A stretch of DNA of 9,535 nt from Collinsella sp. AF02-46-1 (GCA_934876235.1 CAKXKM010000004.1:54145-63679); one strand, 5' to 3'; positions 1 to 6,584 are shown, counted from the stretch's first letter. Translations and numbers: made by a program. The notes: generated from the sequence alone by a model not told the origin.

Positions 1-1
1 C

Positions 2-550
2 GAGCAGCTGATCCACGGCTTCGAGATCGATGAGCGCACCATGGACCTCATGGCCGAGCAGGGCACCTTCTTCACCCCGACGATCGCCTTCCTGCCCACC
101 TGGTACGCCACCTATCCGCCCGTCTACGTCCCCGAGCTGCACGACAAGTACGAGGGCACCCTGGTCGAGAAGGAGCTGCAGCGCAACTACGACTGCCTGC
201 GCGAGGCCAAGAAGCGCGGCGTCGTCATGACGATCGGCTCCGACTCCTTCTCCTTCGTCACCCCGTATGGCACCTGCTCCATCGAGGAGATGTACGAGTT
301 CGTCGACAAGATCGGCTTCACCCCGGTCGAGACCATCACCTGCGCCACCCTCAACGGTGCCAAGATGTGCCACATCGAGGACGAGACCGGTTCCATCGAG
401 GCCGGCAAGTGCGCCGACCTGCTGGTCGTCAACGGTGACGTCGCCGCCGACATCCACGTGCTCAACACCGACAACATGGACGTCATCATGAAGGACGGCT
501 GGATCGTCGAGACTGGCACCTTTGGCGAGGCCAACAAATACAGCGCCTAA
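2..550 (+). CDS. Metal-dependent amidohydrolase, C-terminal part (5' end outside window)
   Basis: This is the last 182 codons of a protein that starts upstream of the window; the reading frame is open from base 2 to the TAA at 548-550. It looks like the C-terminal half of an amidohydrolase-superfamily TIM barrel of the imidazolonepropionase/Xaa-Pro dipeptidase-like type. The visible motifs are LIHGFEID near the left edge (the barrel histidine that normally binds metal), FFTPTIAF, then GSDSFSF (the position of the conserved catalytic or metal-binding Asp in the usual G(S/T)D motif). The closing small beta-domain signature follows, with ETGSIEAGKCADLLVVNGD and VIMKDGWIVETG. Such enzymes hydrolyse C-N bonds of cyclic amides, dipeptides or related compounds in the cytosol, but the substrate cannot be read from this part. 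Codon use is strongly GC-ending (many GTC, ATC, ACC). It probably ends at the hairpin at 602-637. Confidence 0.88.
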   Translation, partial: EQLIHGFEIDERTMDLMAEQGTFFTPTIAFLPTWYATYPPVYVPELHDKYEGTLVEKELQRNYDCLREAKKRGVVMTIGSDSFSFVTPYGTCSIEEMYEFVDKIGFTPVETITCATLNGAKMCHIEDETGSIEAGKCADLLVVNGDVAADIHVLNTDNMDVIMKDGWIVETGTFGEANKYSA

Positions 551-591
551 GATACCGTTTGTCGATGGCTGGATGTAAAACACAGTTTTTG

Positions 592-606
592 ATTGCATAA
601 TGCAAT
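592..606. repeat. 15-bp palindrome upstream of kinase 1
   Basis: Two perfect 7-bp arms (ATTGCAT and ATGCAAT) flank a single central A. In DNA this has the shape of an operator for a dimeric regulator. In RNA, ATTGC at 592-596 could pair with GCAAT at 602-606 around a 5-nt loop. The same GCAAT can instead pair with ATTGC at 633-637 and extend the terminator hairpin, so the two folds compete. The centre also contains CATAAT (596-601), a possible -10. No function is proven. Confidence 0.4.
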
Positions 607-637
607 GGAGAGGGTCGCTTGCGGCCCTCTTTATTGC
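602..637 (+). terminator. Terminator-like hairpin between amidohydrolase and kinase 1
   Basis: The core stem AGAGGGTC (609-616) pairs with GGCCCTCT (623-630), with one U-G wobble and a GCTTGC loop, and is followed by TTATT. Two further G-U pairs and GCAAT/ATTGC extend the stem out to 602-637. The GC-rich stem followed by a T-rich stretch fits an intrinsic terminator, although the T-run is short. It is the only good terminator after the amidohydrolase stop. It ends about 17 nt before the kinase ribosome binding site, so it also lies in the kinase leader. Confidence 0.62.
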
Positions 638-653
638 TATCGGTGCGGTAGAT

Positions 654-661
654 AAAAGGGG
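654..661 (+). promoter_or_regulatory. Ribosome binding site that favours the GTG start of kinase 1
   Basis: AAAAGGGG directly abuts the ATG at 662, which leaves no spacer for initiation there. The in-frame GTG at 668 lies 6 nt downstream, a normal spacing. An ATG start at 662 would be plausible only on a leaderless message or with a different Shine-Dalgarno sequence. The alternatives differ by two residues. Confidence 0.5.
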
Positions 662-667
662 ATGACG

Positions 668-2053
668 GTGGATTTAAACAGGCTGATTCTGGGCAAGAGC
701 TACAACTCTACCAAGGTCTTTCGCACGGCCCAGCATGTGGTTCAGGCCATCCTGCTCGGTATTGTCGTTCCGGCGCTTATCCTGCTGCTTATCTGGGATT
801 TAACCGATAATCCCAATCCCGTTCCGGGCGTTGTCGTTATTGCCGGCATGGTCATGCTGTGCTTCTTTTTCTCGTATGTCTTTGTGGTCCCCGACGACCT
901 CACATCGAGCGCAACCGACCGTACGCTCGCCATCGCATCAAAAATATTCGCCTACACGTCGCGCGGCCTTACGCCCGAAGCGGCCCTGGGCGCCTCTAAA
1001 ATTATCCTGTCCGAGACCATCGCGTCGGCCATCTGCTTTACCGATGGCAAACAGGTGTTGGCAAGCTGGGGCGAGGACTCGGCAAAGTGCCCTGCCGGCA
1101 CCCCGGTTGTGCTCAAGACCACGCTCAACGTGATCGAGTCCGGCGAACAGAGTGTATTTTCGCGCGACGCCTCCAATGAGACGGGCGGCTATTTTCCCCG
1201 TCTGCGCGCCGGCATTGTCGCGCCGCTGACCGTGCGCGGGCATTGCGTGGGCACGCTCGAGCTGTATTACCCCCGCCTGAGCAGCATCGATATGCGCCAG
1301 ACGGCCCTTGCCTCGGGCTTTGCCGATCTCATTTCCACGCAGCTCGCCAGCTTTGAGCTCGAGCGCCAGGACGAGCTCACGGCCCGCGTGGAGCTTCGCG
1401 CCCTGCAGTCGCAGGTCGACCCGCATTTTCTATTCAATACCATCAGCACCATCGTGTCGCTCGTTCGAACCGAGCCCGACAAGGCGCGATCGCTGCTGAT
1501 CGATTTTTCCAATTATTACCGTCAGACGCTTTCTGACTCCGATACGCTCACCACGCTCGAGCACGAGGTGGAACAGGGCACTCGTTATATCAATCTTATG
1601 CAGGCCCGGTATGGCGACGGCCGTCTGCGCGTCTCGGTCGACATCGACTTTGAGGTGCGCGACAGCCTGGTACCGCCGTTTATCTTGCAGCCGCTGCTCG
1701 AAAACTGCATCAAGCATGCGCAGCGCGAGACCGAGCCGCTTTCTATTCGTGTTAGGGCTTTTGAGACCGATGACGGCTTGGAGATCATCGTCGAAGATGA
1801 CGGCATCGGGATGAGCGAAGAAGTCTGCGCGCATCTGTTTGAGCAGCATCGCCGAGAGGAGCCCGAGAGCATTACCGCCGACGGCTCCGTCAAGCGAGGT
1901 TGCGGCCTGGCGCTCTTCAACGTGCTTCAGCGCATCCATTTCTTTTACGGAGAAGATTCCGGCATGCGCGTGAAGTCCCAGGAGGGCGTGGGAACGCAGG
2001 TCATCGTTGAGTTGAACGGCGAGCCGCATGAGCCGGCGCCGCTAACGGTGTAG
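668..2053 (+). CDS. LytS/YehU-like sensor histidine kinase with GAF-like sensor (kinase 1)
   Basis: This is a membrane sensor kinase expected to phosphorylate the LytTR regulator encoded 38 nt downstream. Numbered from the GTG at 668, two hydrophobic helices lie at about 24-43 and 55-74. A GAF-like domain follows at about 85-200, ending in GIVAPLTVRGHCVGTLELYY. The His_kinase segment carries the phospho-acceptor H253 in DPHFLFNT. The ATPase domain has the N box LLENCIKHA (E345, N346), the G1 box VEDDGIGM (D378, G379, G381) and a G2 region GCGLALFNV. Classical LytS has a multi-helix N-terminal sensor; here only two helices are present, so the signal is probably intracellular or within the membrane. 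The length (461 aa) suits the family. The start could instead be ATG 662, giving 463 aa. It is paralogous to the kinase at 6581-7924. The ligand is unknown. Confidence 0.93.
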   Translation: MDLNRLILGKSYNSTKVFRTAQHVVQAILLGIVVPALILLLIWDLTDNPNPVPGVVVIAGMVMLCFFFSYVFVVPDDLTSSATDRTLAIASKIFAYTSRGLTPEAALGASKIILSETIASAICFTDGKQVLASWGEDSAKCPAGTPVVLKTTLNVIESGEQSVFSRDASNETGGYFPRLRAGIVAPLTVRGHCVGTLELYYPRLSSIDMRQTALASGFADLISTQLASFELERQDELTARVELRALQSQVDPHFLFNTISTIVSLVRTEPDKARSLLIDFSNYYRQTLSDSDTLTTLEHEVEQGTRYINLMQARYGDGRLRVSVDIDFEVRDSLVPPFILQPLLENCIKHAQRETEPLSIRVRAFETDDGLEIIVEDDGIGMSEEVCAHLFEQHRREEPESITADGSVKRGCGLALFNVLQRIHFFYGEDSGMRVKSQEGVGTQVIVELNGEPHEPAPLTV

Positions 2054-2091
2054 CACGCGGTTGGATTGAGAGAAAAAGAGGGGAAGCGCAT

Positions 2092-2826
2092 ATGTCTGAA
2101 GGCTGGAACATCCTGGTGGTTGATGATGAGCCTCCAATTAGGGCTGAGCTACGCTATCTGTTGGAAAAGGATACGCGTGTGGGTCAGATTGCCGAGGCGG
2201 GCAATGTCACCGAAGCCGTGGAGTCGATTCTGTCGAACAAGCCCGACGTGCTGTTTTTAGACATTACCATGCCCGGCCGCTCGGGAATTGAGCTTGCCGA
2301 GACGCTGCAGAACCTAAAGACGCCGCCGGTCGTGGTGTTTGTGACGGCATTTGCCGAGTATGCGGCCGATGCCTACAACCTCGATGCTGTCGATTACGTC
2401 GTCAAACCGGTCGAGGATGCCCGCTTGTCAAAGGCGCTCGACAAGATTGAGACTGCCCTGGGTGCTCGCCGTGTCGTCCATGCTCCGCGCCAGCCCTTGC
2501 GCCTGACGGTGGATCGCGGGGGCAAAAGGGTGTTCATTCCCGTGGCGGATGTCTGCTACTTTGAGGCGCGTGCCGATTTTTGCAACGCCGTCTGCGCCGA
2601 GGGAACATACCTGATCAATGAGTCGATTTCCTCGCTCGAGCGGCGCTTGGCCTCCGAGGGCTTTATCCGTGTCCACCGCAGTTATCTGGTCAATTTGGAA
2701 GACGTGCATAATGTCGAGATCGGTTCCACGGGTCTTATGGAGCTCAGGCTCGATCGTGTGGGCTCGACGGTGCCCGTTTCACGCCGTCGCGCCGCCGAGG
2801 TCAAATCGCACTTGGGGCTAGCGTAA
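2092..2826 (+). CDS. LytTR-family response regulator 1 (REC + LytTR)
   Basis: This 244-residue regulator is partner to the kinase just upstream (38-nt gap, same strand, no terminator between). The N-terminal receiver domain (about 6-122) has the acidic pocket D11-D12, phospho-acceptor D57 in LFLDITMPG, T85 and K105 (VVKPVED). A linker leads to a C-terminal LytTR DNA-binding domain (about 138-243), with ADVCYFEA, GFIRVHRSYLVNL and the closing PVSRRRAAEV. LytTR domains bind direct repeats through beta-strand loops rather than a helix-turn-helix; AgrA- and AlgR-type regulators control cell-envelope, polysaccharide and virulence genes. ATG 2092 is preceded by GAGGGGA (2078-2084) at a 7-nt spacing. 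The targets are unknown. Adjacent candidates are the phospholipase and transporter downstream, but only by proximity. Confidence 0.95.
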   Translation: MSEGWNILVVDDEPPIRAELRYLLEKDTRVGQIAEAGNVTEAVESILSNKPDVLFLDITMPGRSGIELAETLQNLKTPPVVVFVTAFAEYAADAYNLDAVDYVVKPVEDARLSKALDKIETALGARRVVHAPRQPLRLTVDRGGKRVFIPVADVCYFEARADFCNAVCAEGTYLINESISSLERRLASEGFIRVHRSYLVNLEDVHNVEIGSTGLMELRLDRVGSTVPVSRRRAAEVKSHLGLA

Positions 2827-2847
2827 GGGTCGGTGCGCTATCGTTTA

Positions 2848-2878
2848 CCGCCGCAGGTTTGGCATGACCGTGCGGTGG
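2848..2878 (+). other. Hairpin after regulator 1, no T-run
   Basis: CCGCCGCA (2848-2855) pairs with TGCGGTGG (2871-2878) over 8 bp with one G-U, around a 15-nt loop. It begins 22 nt after the regulator stop codon. The absence of a following T-run makes it a poor intrinsic terminator. It could be a Rho-type or weak 3'-end structure. It overlaps the region where the -35 of the next gene should be. Confidence 0.3.
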
Positions 2879-2886
2879 GCATAATG
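2877..2886 (+). promoter_or_regulatory. Candidate -10 region of the phospholipase-like gene
   Basis: GGGCATAATG contains CATAAT (2880-2885), one base from TATAAT. TTGGCA at 2859-2864 matches five of six -35 bases, but the 15-nt spacer is short. It lies 31 nt before the ATG at 2918 and resembles the decamers at 3914 and 5314. Confidence 0.4.
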
Positions 2887-2917
2887 GGTGACATCGAATG
2901 AAATCGAAAGGAACATT

Positions 2918-3862
2918 ATGCCCGCGCTCATTACGCATCATCTGTTTGGCGAGGAAAGCATCGACCGTCTTCCGCAGGGCGTTATCACGTCCGACGAGGA
3001 GCGCATCGCCTTTATCCTGGGAAACCAAGGTCCCGACCCGTTTTTCTTCCACATGCTCACGCCGCGCATCTCCGACTGCACGCTGCTTGCTCAGGTTATG
3101 CACCGCTCGCGCATGTCGCGCCAGTTCTCGTGCCTGCGCGACGGCGTGTCGCACCTGCAGCCGCGCGATGCCAACCTGGGTCGCGCCTTTGCGCTGGGCC
3201 TGCTGTCGCACTATGTGCTCGACCGCAATGCCCACCCCTTTGTCTACGAGCAGCAGTTTGGCATTGTTGAGTCCGACCCCGAGCTCGAGGCTTCGGGCAG
3301 TCAAGTTCACGCCGTGCTCGAAAGCGACCTGGACGTGCTGATGCTGCAGCTTAAACGTGACGGGGCCACGGTCGAGGATTATCCGCCGGCGGGCGAGATC
3401 GTCACCACCGACCGCATCAATCGCGTGGCCGGTGTGCTGATGAGCTACGTCGCCGGGCGCGTGTACGGTATCGACATCCCGGCGGGGGAGTACGCCGGCG
3501 CTGTAGCCGACATGCAGCTGCTCTACCGCACTATCGAGCCGGCCGGTTCGGCCAAGACGCGCGCGATTGCCCTGCTCGAGGGCTTGGTGCACGATTATTC
3601 GCTGCTCGACGGCCTTGCGCACCGTGTGACGACCGAGCTGCCCGAGCGTACCGGCAACCTGGGCCACTTGGCATGGAAGAACCCCTTTACTGACGAGGTC
3701 TCGAACGAGAGTTTCCCCGAGGTCTTTGACCGCGCGCTGGTCGATTACGAGTGCATGGTCGCCCGCTTTATCGAGACCGGCGATATGGAAGCCGTGACCA
3801 ACCACGTCAATTACGGCGGTCGCGTGCTCGGCGCCGACGAAGAGTTCGACCGCGAGGAGTAG
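2918..3862 (+). CDS. Zinc-dependent phospholipase C family protein, apparently cytosolic
   Basis: This 314-residue protein of the zinc-dependent phospholipase C/S1-P1-nuclease-like fold would hydrolyse phosphoester bonds, perhaps of phospholipid headgroups, if active. Candidate metal ligands occur in the expected order: H7/H8 near the N terminus, D40 in GPDPFF, H98 and D102 in LLSHYVLDRNAHPF (with H106), then H130 and E134 in the HxxxE motif VHAVLESD. Secreted bacterial phospholipase C enzymes have a signal peptide and a mature N-terminal Trp that binds zinc. This protein has neither, so it probably acts inside the cell and its substrate may differ. ATG 2918 is chosen because AAAGGA (2907-2912) lies 5 nt upstream; the in-frame GTG at 2888 has no such site. 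It has its own candidate promoter and no clear terminator before the transporter. Confidence 0.82.
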   Translation: MPALITHHLFGEESIDRLPQGVITSDEERIAFILGNQGPDPFFFHMLTPRISDCTLLAQVMHRSRMSRQFSCLRDGVSHLQPRDANLGRAFALGLLSHYVLDRNAHPFVYEQQFGIVESDPELEASGSQVHAVLESDLDVLMLQLKRDGATVEDYPPAGEIVTTDRINRVAGVLMSYVAGRVYGIDIPAGEYAGAVADMQLLYRTIEPAGSAKTRAIALLEGLVHDYSLLDGLAHRVTTELPERTGNLGHLAWKNPFTDEVSNESFPEVFDRALVDYECMVARFIETGDMEAVTNHVNYGGRVLGADEEFDREE

Positions 3863-3913
3863 GGCTCGTGCGTGCCCCTTTGCCGAATCCTTACCGGCGC
3901 CTCTGGACAATTG

Positions 3914-3923
3914 GGGTACGATG
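3914..3923 (+). promoter_or_regulatory. Candidate -10 region of the MFS transporter gene
   Basis: GGGTACGATG contains TACGAT (3917-3922), which fits the actinobacterial TANNNT -10 pattern. It is nearly identical to GGGTATGATG at 5314-5323. No convincing -35 is seen at 16-18 nt. It lies 40 nt before the ATG at 3964. An alternative is TTGGGG (3911) with TATATC (3933), 16 nt apart. Confidence 0.4.
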
Positions 3924-3963
3924 AACTAACTGTATATCGGGCGAATACGAAGGGGCCCTGTCC

Positions 3964-5214
3964 ATGAAATACACCAAGCTCGAGCGTAACTGGGTTATGT
4001 ACGATGTGGGCAACTCGGCCCTCGTGCTGCTCAATACCTCGGTGGTGCCCATCTACTTTAACGCCATCAATACCGGTGCTTCCTCGGCAGACCTGGTGGT
4101 CGCCTGGGGCAACGCGCAGACGATTGCCTCGCTAGTCATTGCCATGCTCATGCCCATTCTGGGCGCGCTTGCCGATTACGCCGGCAACAAGATCAAGTTC
4201 TTCTTGGGCTTCTTCCTCACGGGCCTGGTCCTTTGCCTGGCGCAGGCTATCCCAATGTCCGCCATGGCATTTTTGACCGTGTACGTGCTGTGCACCATCG
4301 GCCTTAACTCTTCTATGACGTTCTACGACGCCATGCTGCCCGACATTACCACCGACGAGCGCATGGACGCCGTGTCCAGCTCGGGCTATGCCTGGGGCTA
4401 CATCGGTTCCACCGTGCCGTTCATCATCTGCCTGGCGCTTATCATGGGTGGCCCCGCTCTTGGCGTCCCCACCATGCTGGCAACGCGTCTGTCGTTTATC
4501 ATCACCGGTGCCTGGTGGCTCATCTTTACCCTGCCGCTCATTCGCACCTATAAGCAAAAGTACGGTCGCGAGCGCGGTCCCCAGGACACCATCGGCCACA
4601 TCGTGGGCGGCGTGTTCTCCGAGGTCGGACACACCATGCGCGAAATCGCCCACAACAAGACCGTGCTGGTCTACATGATCGCGTTCTTCTTCTACATCGA
4701 TGGTGTGCACACGGTCATTTCCATGGCAACCAGCTACGGCTCGGCTCTGGGTATCGATTCGACCCAGCTGGTGCTGGCGCTGCTCGTCACGCAGTTTGTG
4801 GCCTTTCCGTCCGCCATCATCTACGGCAAGCTTGCCGGTCGCGTGGGCACACTCAATATGATCTTGGTGGCCGTCGCCGCCTACATGGGCATCGTGCTCT
4901 TTGCCGCGTTCTTCCTAAAGACCGCCTTTGAGTTCTGGGTGCTTGCCATTATGGTCGGCCTGTTCCAGGGCGGCGTGCAGGCGCTCAGCCGTAGCTACTT
5001 TGGCCGCATCATCCCCAAGGAAAAGTCCAACGAGTACTACGGCTTCTTCGATATCTTTGGCCGTTACGCAAGCGTTATGGGCACCTTCCTGGTGTCGGTT
5101 GTCACCTCGCTGACCGGCAACCCGTCGCTGGGCGTCCTTTCTATTGGCGTGCTGCTGGTTGTTGGCTTTGTGCTGCTGGTCCGTCTGTCCCGCATGGCTC
5201 AGGCGGCGGCGTAA
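3964..5214 (+). CDS. UMF1/Atg22-like MFS transporter
   Basis: This is a 416-residue polytopic membrane protein with about twelve hydrophobic segments, belonging to the major facilitator superfamily subgroup related to yeast Atg22 (UMF1). Family hallmarks are visible. The N terminus carries WVMYDVGNSALVLL (10-23). PILGALADYAGNK (64-76) is equivalent to MFS motif A. FYDAMLPDI lies at 120-128. A conserved stretch at about 340-370 contains ALSRSYFGRIIPKEKSNEYY and then FFDIFGR. Atg22 exports amino acids from the vacuole; bacterial members are mostly uncharacterised, so the substrate and direction are unknown. A longer cytosolic loop around 196-228 separates the two six-helix halves. GAAGGGG (3949-3955) precedes the ATG by 8 nt. 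The gene has a candidate promoter upstream and a weak terminator just after it, suggesting a single-gene unit or read-through from the phospholipase gene. Confidence 0.93.
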   Translation: MKYTKLERNWVMYDVGNSALVLLNTSVVPIYFNAINTGASSADLVVAWGNAQTIASLVIAMLMPILGALADYAGNKIKFFLGFFLTGLVLCLAQAIPMSAMAFLTVYVLCTIGLNSSMTFYDAMLPDITTDERMDAVSSSGYAWGYIGSTVPFIICLALIMGGPALGVPTMLATRLSFIITGAWWLIFTLPLIRTYKQKYGRERGPQDTIGHIVGGVFSEVGHTMREIAHNKTVLVYMIAFFFYIDGVHTVISMATSYGSALGIDSTQLVLALLVTQFVAFPSAIIYGKLAGRVGTLNMILVAVAAYMGIVLFAAFFLKTAFEFWVLAIMVGLFQGGVQALSRSYFGRIIPKEKSNEYYGFFDIFGRYASVMGTFLVSVVTSLTGNPSLGVLSIGVLLVVGFVLLVRLSRMAQAAA

Positions 5215-5227
5215 GGCAACCGGGCTC

Positions 5228-5262
5228 AGTACAGCAATTGTGCCTATCTGCAGTACTCTTTT
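5228..5262 (+). terminator. Probable weak terminator of the transporter gene
   Basis: AGTAC-A-GCA (5228-5236) pairs with TGC-A-GTACT (5249-5257), leaving one A-A mismatch and a 12-nt loop, and is followed by CTTTT. It starts 13 nt after the transporter stop codon. The stem is short and not GC-rich, so termination would be partial. Confidence 0.42.
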
Positions 5263-5313
5263 GGAAGTAGCCGCATAAATCATTCTGACTTCTGAGCAAT
5301 GTTTAGCCCAAGT

Positions 5314-5323
5314 GGGTATGATG
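5314..5323 (+). promoter_or_regulatory. Candidate -10 region of the glycosyltransferase-kinase-regulator operon
   Basis: GGGTATGATG contains TATGAT (5317-5322), five of six bases of TATAAT. No clear -35 is visible. It lies after the transporter terminator and only 15 nt before the strong hairpin at 5339. A transcript from here would carry that hairpin at or near its 5' end. Confidence 0.45.
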
Positions 5324-5338
5324 GAATCAGCTAGGTCG

Positions 5339-5374
5339 CGGGGCGTCGCCTGTGTTTGGCGGCGCCCCGTTTTT
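5339..5374 (+). terminator. Strong intrinsic terminator hairpin in the glycosyltransferase leader
   Basis: A 12-bp stem is formed by CGGGGCGTCGCC (5339-5350) and GGCGGCGCCCCG (5358-5369), with one U-G wobble, a 7-nt TGTGTTT loop and TTTTT directly after (5370-5374). This is a textbook intrinsic terminator. It lies 124 nt beyond the transporter stop but only 7 nt before the AAGGAGG of the glycosyltransferase. It could end the transporter message, but its position after a promoter-like -10 makes a leader attenuator equally likely. Confidence 0.8.
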
Positions 5375-5396
5375 GTGTTGCAAGGAGGGTAAAGGT

Positions 5397-6584
5397 ATGA
5401 ACGCCACGGTTGTGATCCCAACATATTGGGCGGGCGATGATACCCAAGCAAACGCTCCCGGCACCTACGATCACTCGACGTCGCTCAATGCCGCCAACCC
5501 GGAACTCGATCGCTGCCTGACTTCACTCGAACAGGTGCGCGACATTCCGCGCATCATTCTCTTGGTGGTCTGTCCGGTTTCTGCCACGGCCGACGTATCC
5601 CATCGCGTGCACGAAATCGTTAATGCGCATCCCACACTTAAGGTCACCGTCGTTACCAATACTCAGGCTTCGCGTGTTGCCGACCGCGTGGCACAGATTG
5701 CGCCCAAAGGCTCGGGCGAGTGCGTGAGCCTGCGCGGCTACGGCGCCATCCGCAACATGGGTCTTGCCTGCGCGGCGGTGCTGGGGCACGACGCGGTTGT
5801 GTTTTTGGATGACGACGAGACCGTCATCGATGCCGACTTTATGAAGCGTGCGACCTATGCGCTGGGCCAGCAGACGCGTCAGGGCCTGCCGATTTTAGTC
5901 AAGAGCGGATACTTTTACGATCGCGACGGGTCGCCGCTGGCTCCCACGGACAAAGTGGGCATTTGCCATCGCTGGTGGACCAAGCGTATCGAGTTCAATC
6001 GCTGGATGAAAAAGGCGCTCTCGGGCACCCGCATCTCGCGCTCCAATTACGTATGCGGCGGCCTGATGGCCCTGCACGCCCGCGCCTTTACGCGTGTGGC
6101 CTTCGACCCGTTTATCACCCGCGGCGAGGATCTGGACTACCTGTTTAACATGCGCATGTTCGGCTATGACGTGTGGTTCGATAACGAGTGGGCCGTGCGC
6201 CACCTGCCGCCCGAGTCCGAGAAGCGCTCGCCGCGCTTTATGCAGGACGTGTACCGTTGGTACTACGAGCGGGCCAAGCTGACGTTCGCTGCGCACCAAA
6301 AGGAGCTCATTCCGGTTACGGCCGCATCGCTCATGCCCTATCCGGGTCCGTGGATCTCGCGCGAGCTCGACGACCGCGTGCGCAAGACCGCCATGGTTCG
6401 CAGCATGTTTACCCGCGAGCACGAGGGGTATCTGCGCATCTGGCGTCATGGTATTGACGAGGCCAAGACCTATGCCCGCCAAAACGCCGCAAGCTACCTG
6501 CGTTTTCAGAGTTTCTGGCCCAAGATCATGGACGAACTTTGGCGCGACGCACAACTGATTAGCATCCTGGAGGGGGCTGAATGA
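5397..6584 (+). CDS. Glycosyltransferase family 2-like protein (GT-A fold)
   Basis: This 395-residue soluble protein probably transfers a sugar from a nucleotide-sugar donor. The N terminus VVIPTYW (5-11) is the typical first beta strand of GT-A enzymes. GYGAIRNMGL is followed by VVFLDDDETV, whose acidic cluster D138-D139-D140 is the expected metal and nucleotide-sugar DxD site. VCGGLMALHARAF and RGEDLDYLFNMRMFGYDVWF (E244-D245) match the acceptor-side ED motif of the family. The last 100 or so residues are helical-looking and unassigned. No signal peptide or membrane helix is seen, so it acts in the cytosol or at the inner membrane face, and its product is unknown. ATG 5397 has AAGGAGG (5382-5388) 8 nt upstream, so the upstream in-frame TTG at 5352, inside the hairpin, is rejected. 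Its stop overlaps the next start as ATGA, linking it to the sensor kinase. Confidence 0.85.
   Translation: MNATVVIPTYWAGDDTQANAPGTYDHSTSLNAANPELDRCLTSLEQVRDIPRIILLVVCPVSATADVSHRVHEIVNAHPTLKVTVVTNTQASRVADRVAQIAPKGSGECVSLRGYGAIRNMGLACAAVLGHDAVVFLDDDETVIDADFMKRATYALGQQTRQGLPILVKSGYFYDRDGSPLAPTDKVGICHRWWTKRIEFNRWMKKALSGTRISRSNYVCGGLMALHARAFTRVAFDPFITRGEDLDYLFNMRMFGYDVWFDNEWAVRHLPPESEKRSPRFMQDVYRWYYERAKLTFAAHQKELIPVTAASLMPYPGPWISRELDDRVRKTAMVRSMFTREHEGYLRIWRHGIDEAKTYARQNAASYLRFQSFWPKIMDELWRDAQLISILEGAE

Noticed and set aside
577..589. AAAAC/GTTTT hairpin as the amidohydrolase terminator
   Set aside because: A five-pair AT-rich stem is too weak; the GC-rich hairpin at 602-637 is much better.
649..662. 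Leaderless promoter for kinase 1 using TAGATA at 649-654
   Set aside because: The box lacks the final T of TANNNT and no -35 is seen; the AAAAGGGG to GTG 668 spacing is a simpler explanation, though it is not excluded.
1430..2029. 199-codon minus-strand frame opposite kinase 1, and similar ones opposite the transporter, glycosyltransferase and kinase 2
   Set aside because: All mirror intact + strand genes, have no ribosome binding site that I can see, and their products show no domain.
2888..2917. Upstream GTG start for the phospholipase-like gene
   Set aside because: It lies next to the candidate -10, lacks a Shine-Dalgarno sequence, and the family-like N terminus begins at ATG 2918, which has AAAGGA in front.
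2801..3910. 369-codon open frame on the minus strand opposite the phospholipase-like gene
   Set aside because: It is antisense to a gene with clear family motifs, its product is His/Arg/Val-rich without any recognisable domain, and such long shadow frames are usual in GC-rich coding DNA.
5299..5334. Eleven-codon leader peptide ORF (ATG 5299 to TAG 5332-5334) just before the 5339 terminator
   Set aside because: It has no proper ribosome site, no run of regulatory codons, and would begin upstream of the transcription start predicted from the -10 at 5317.
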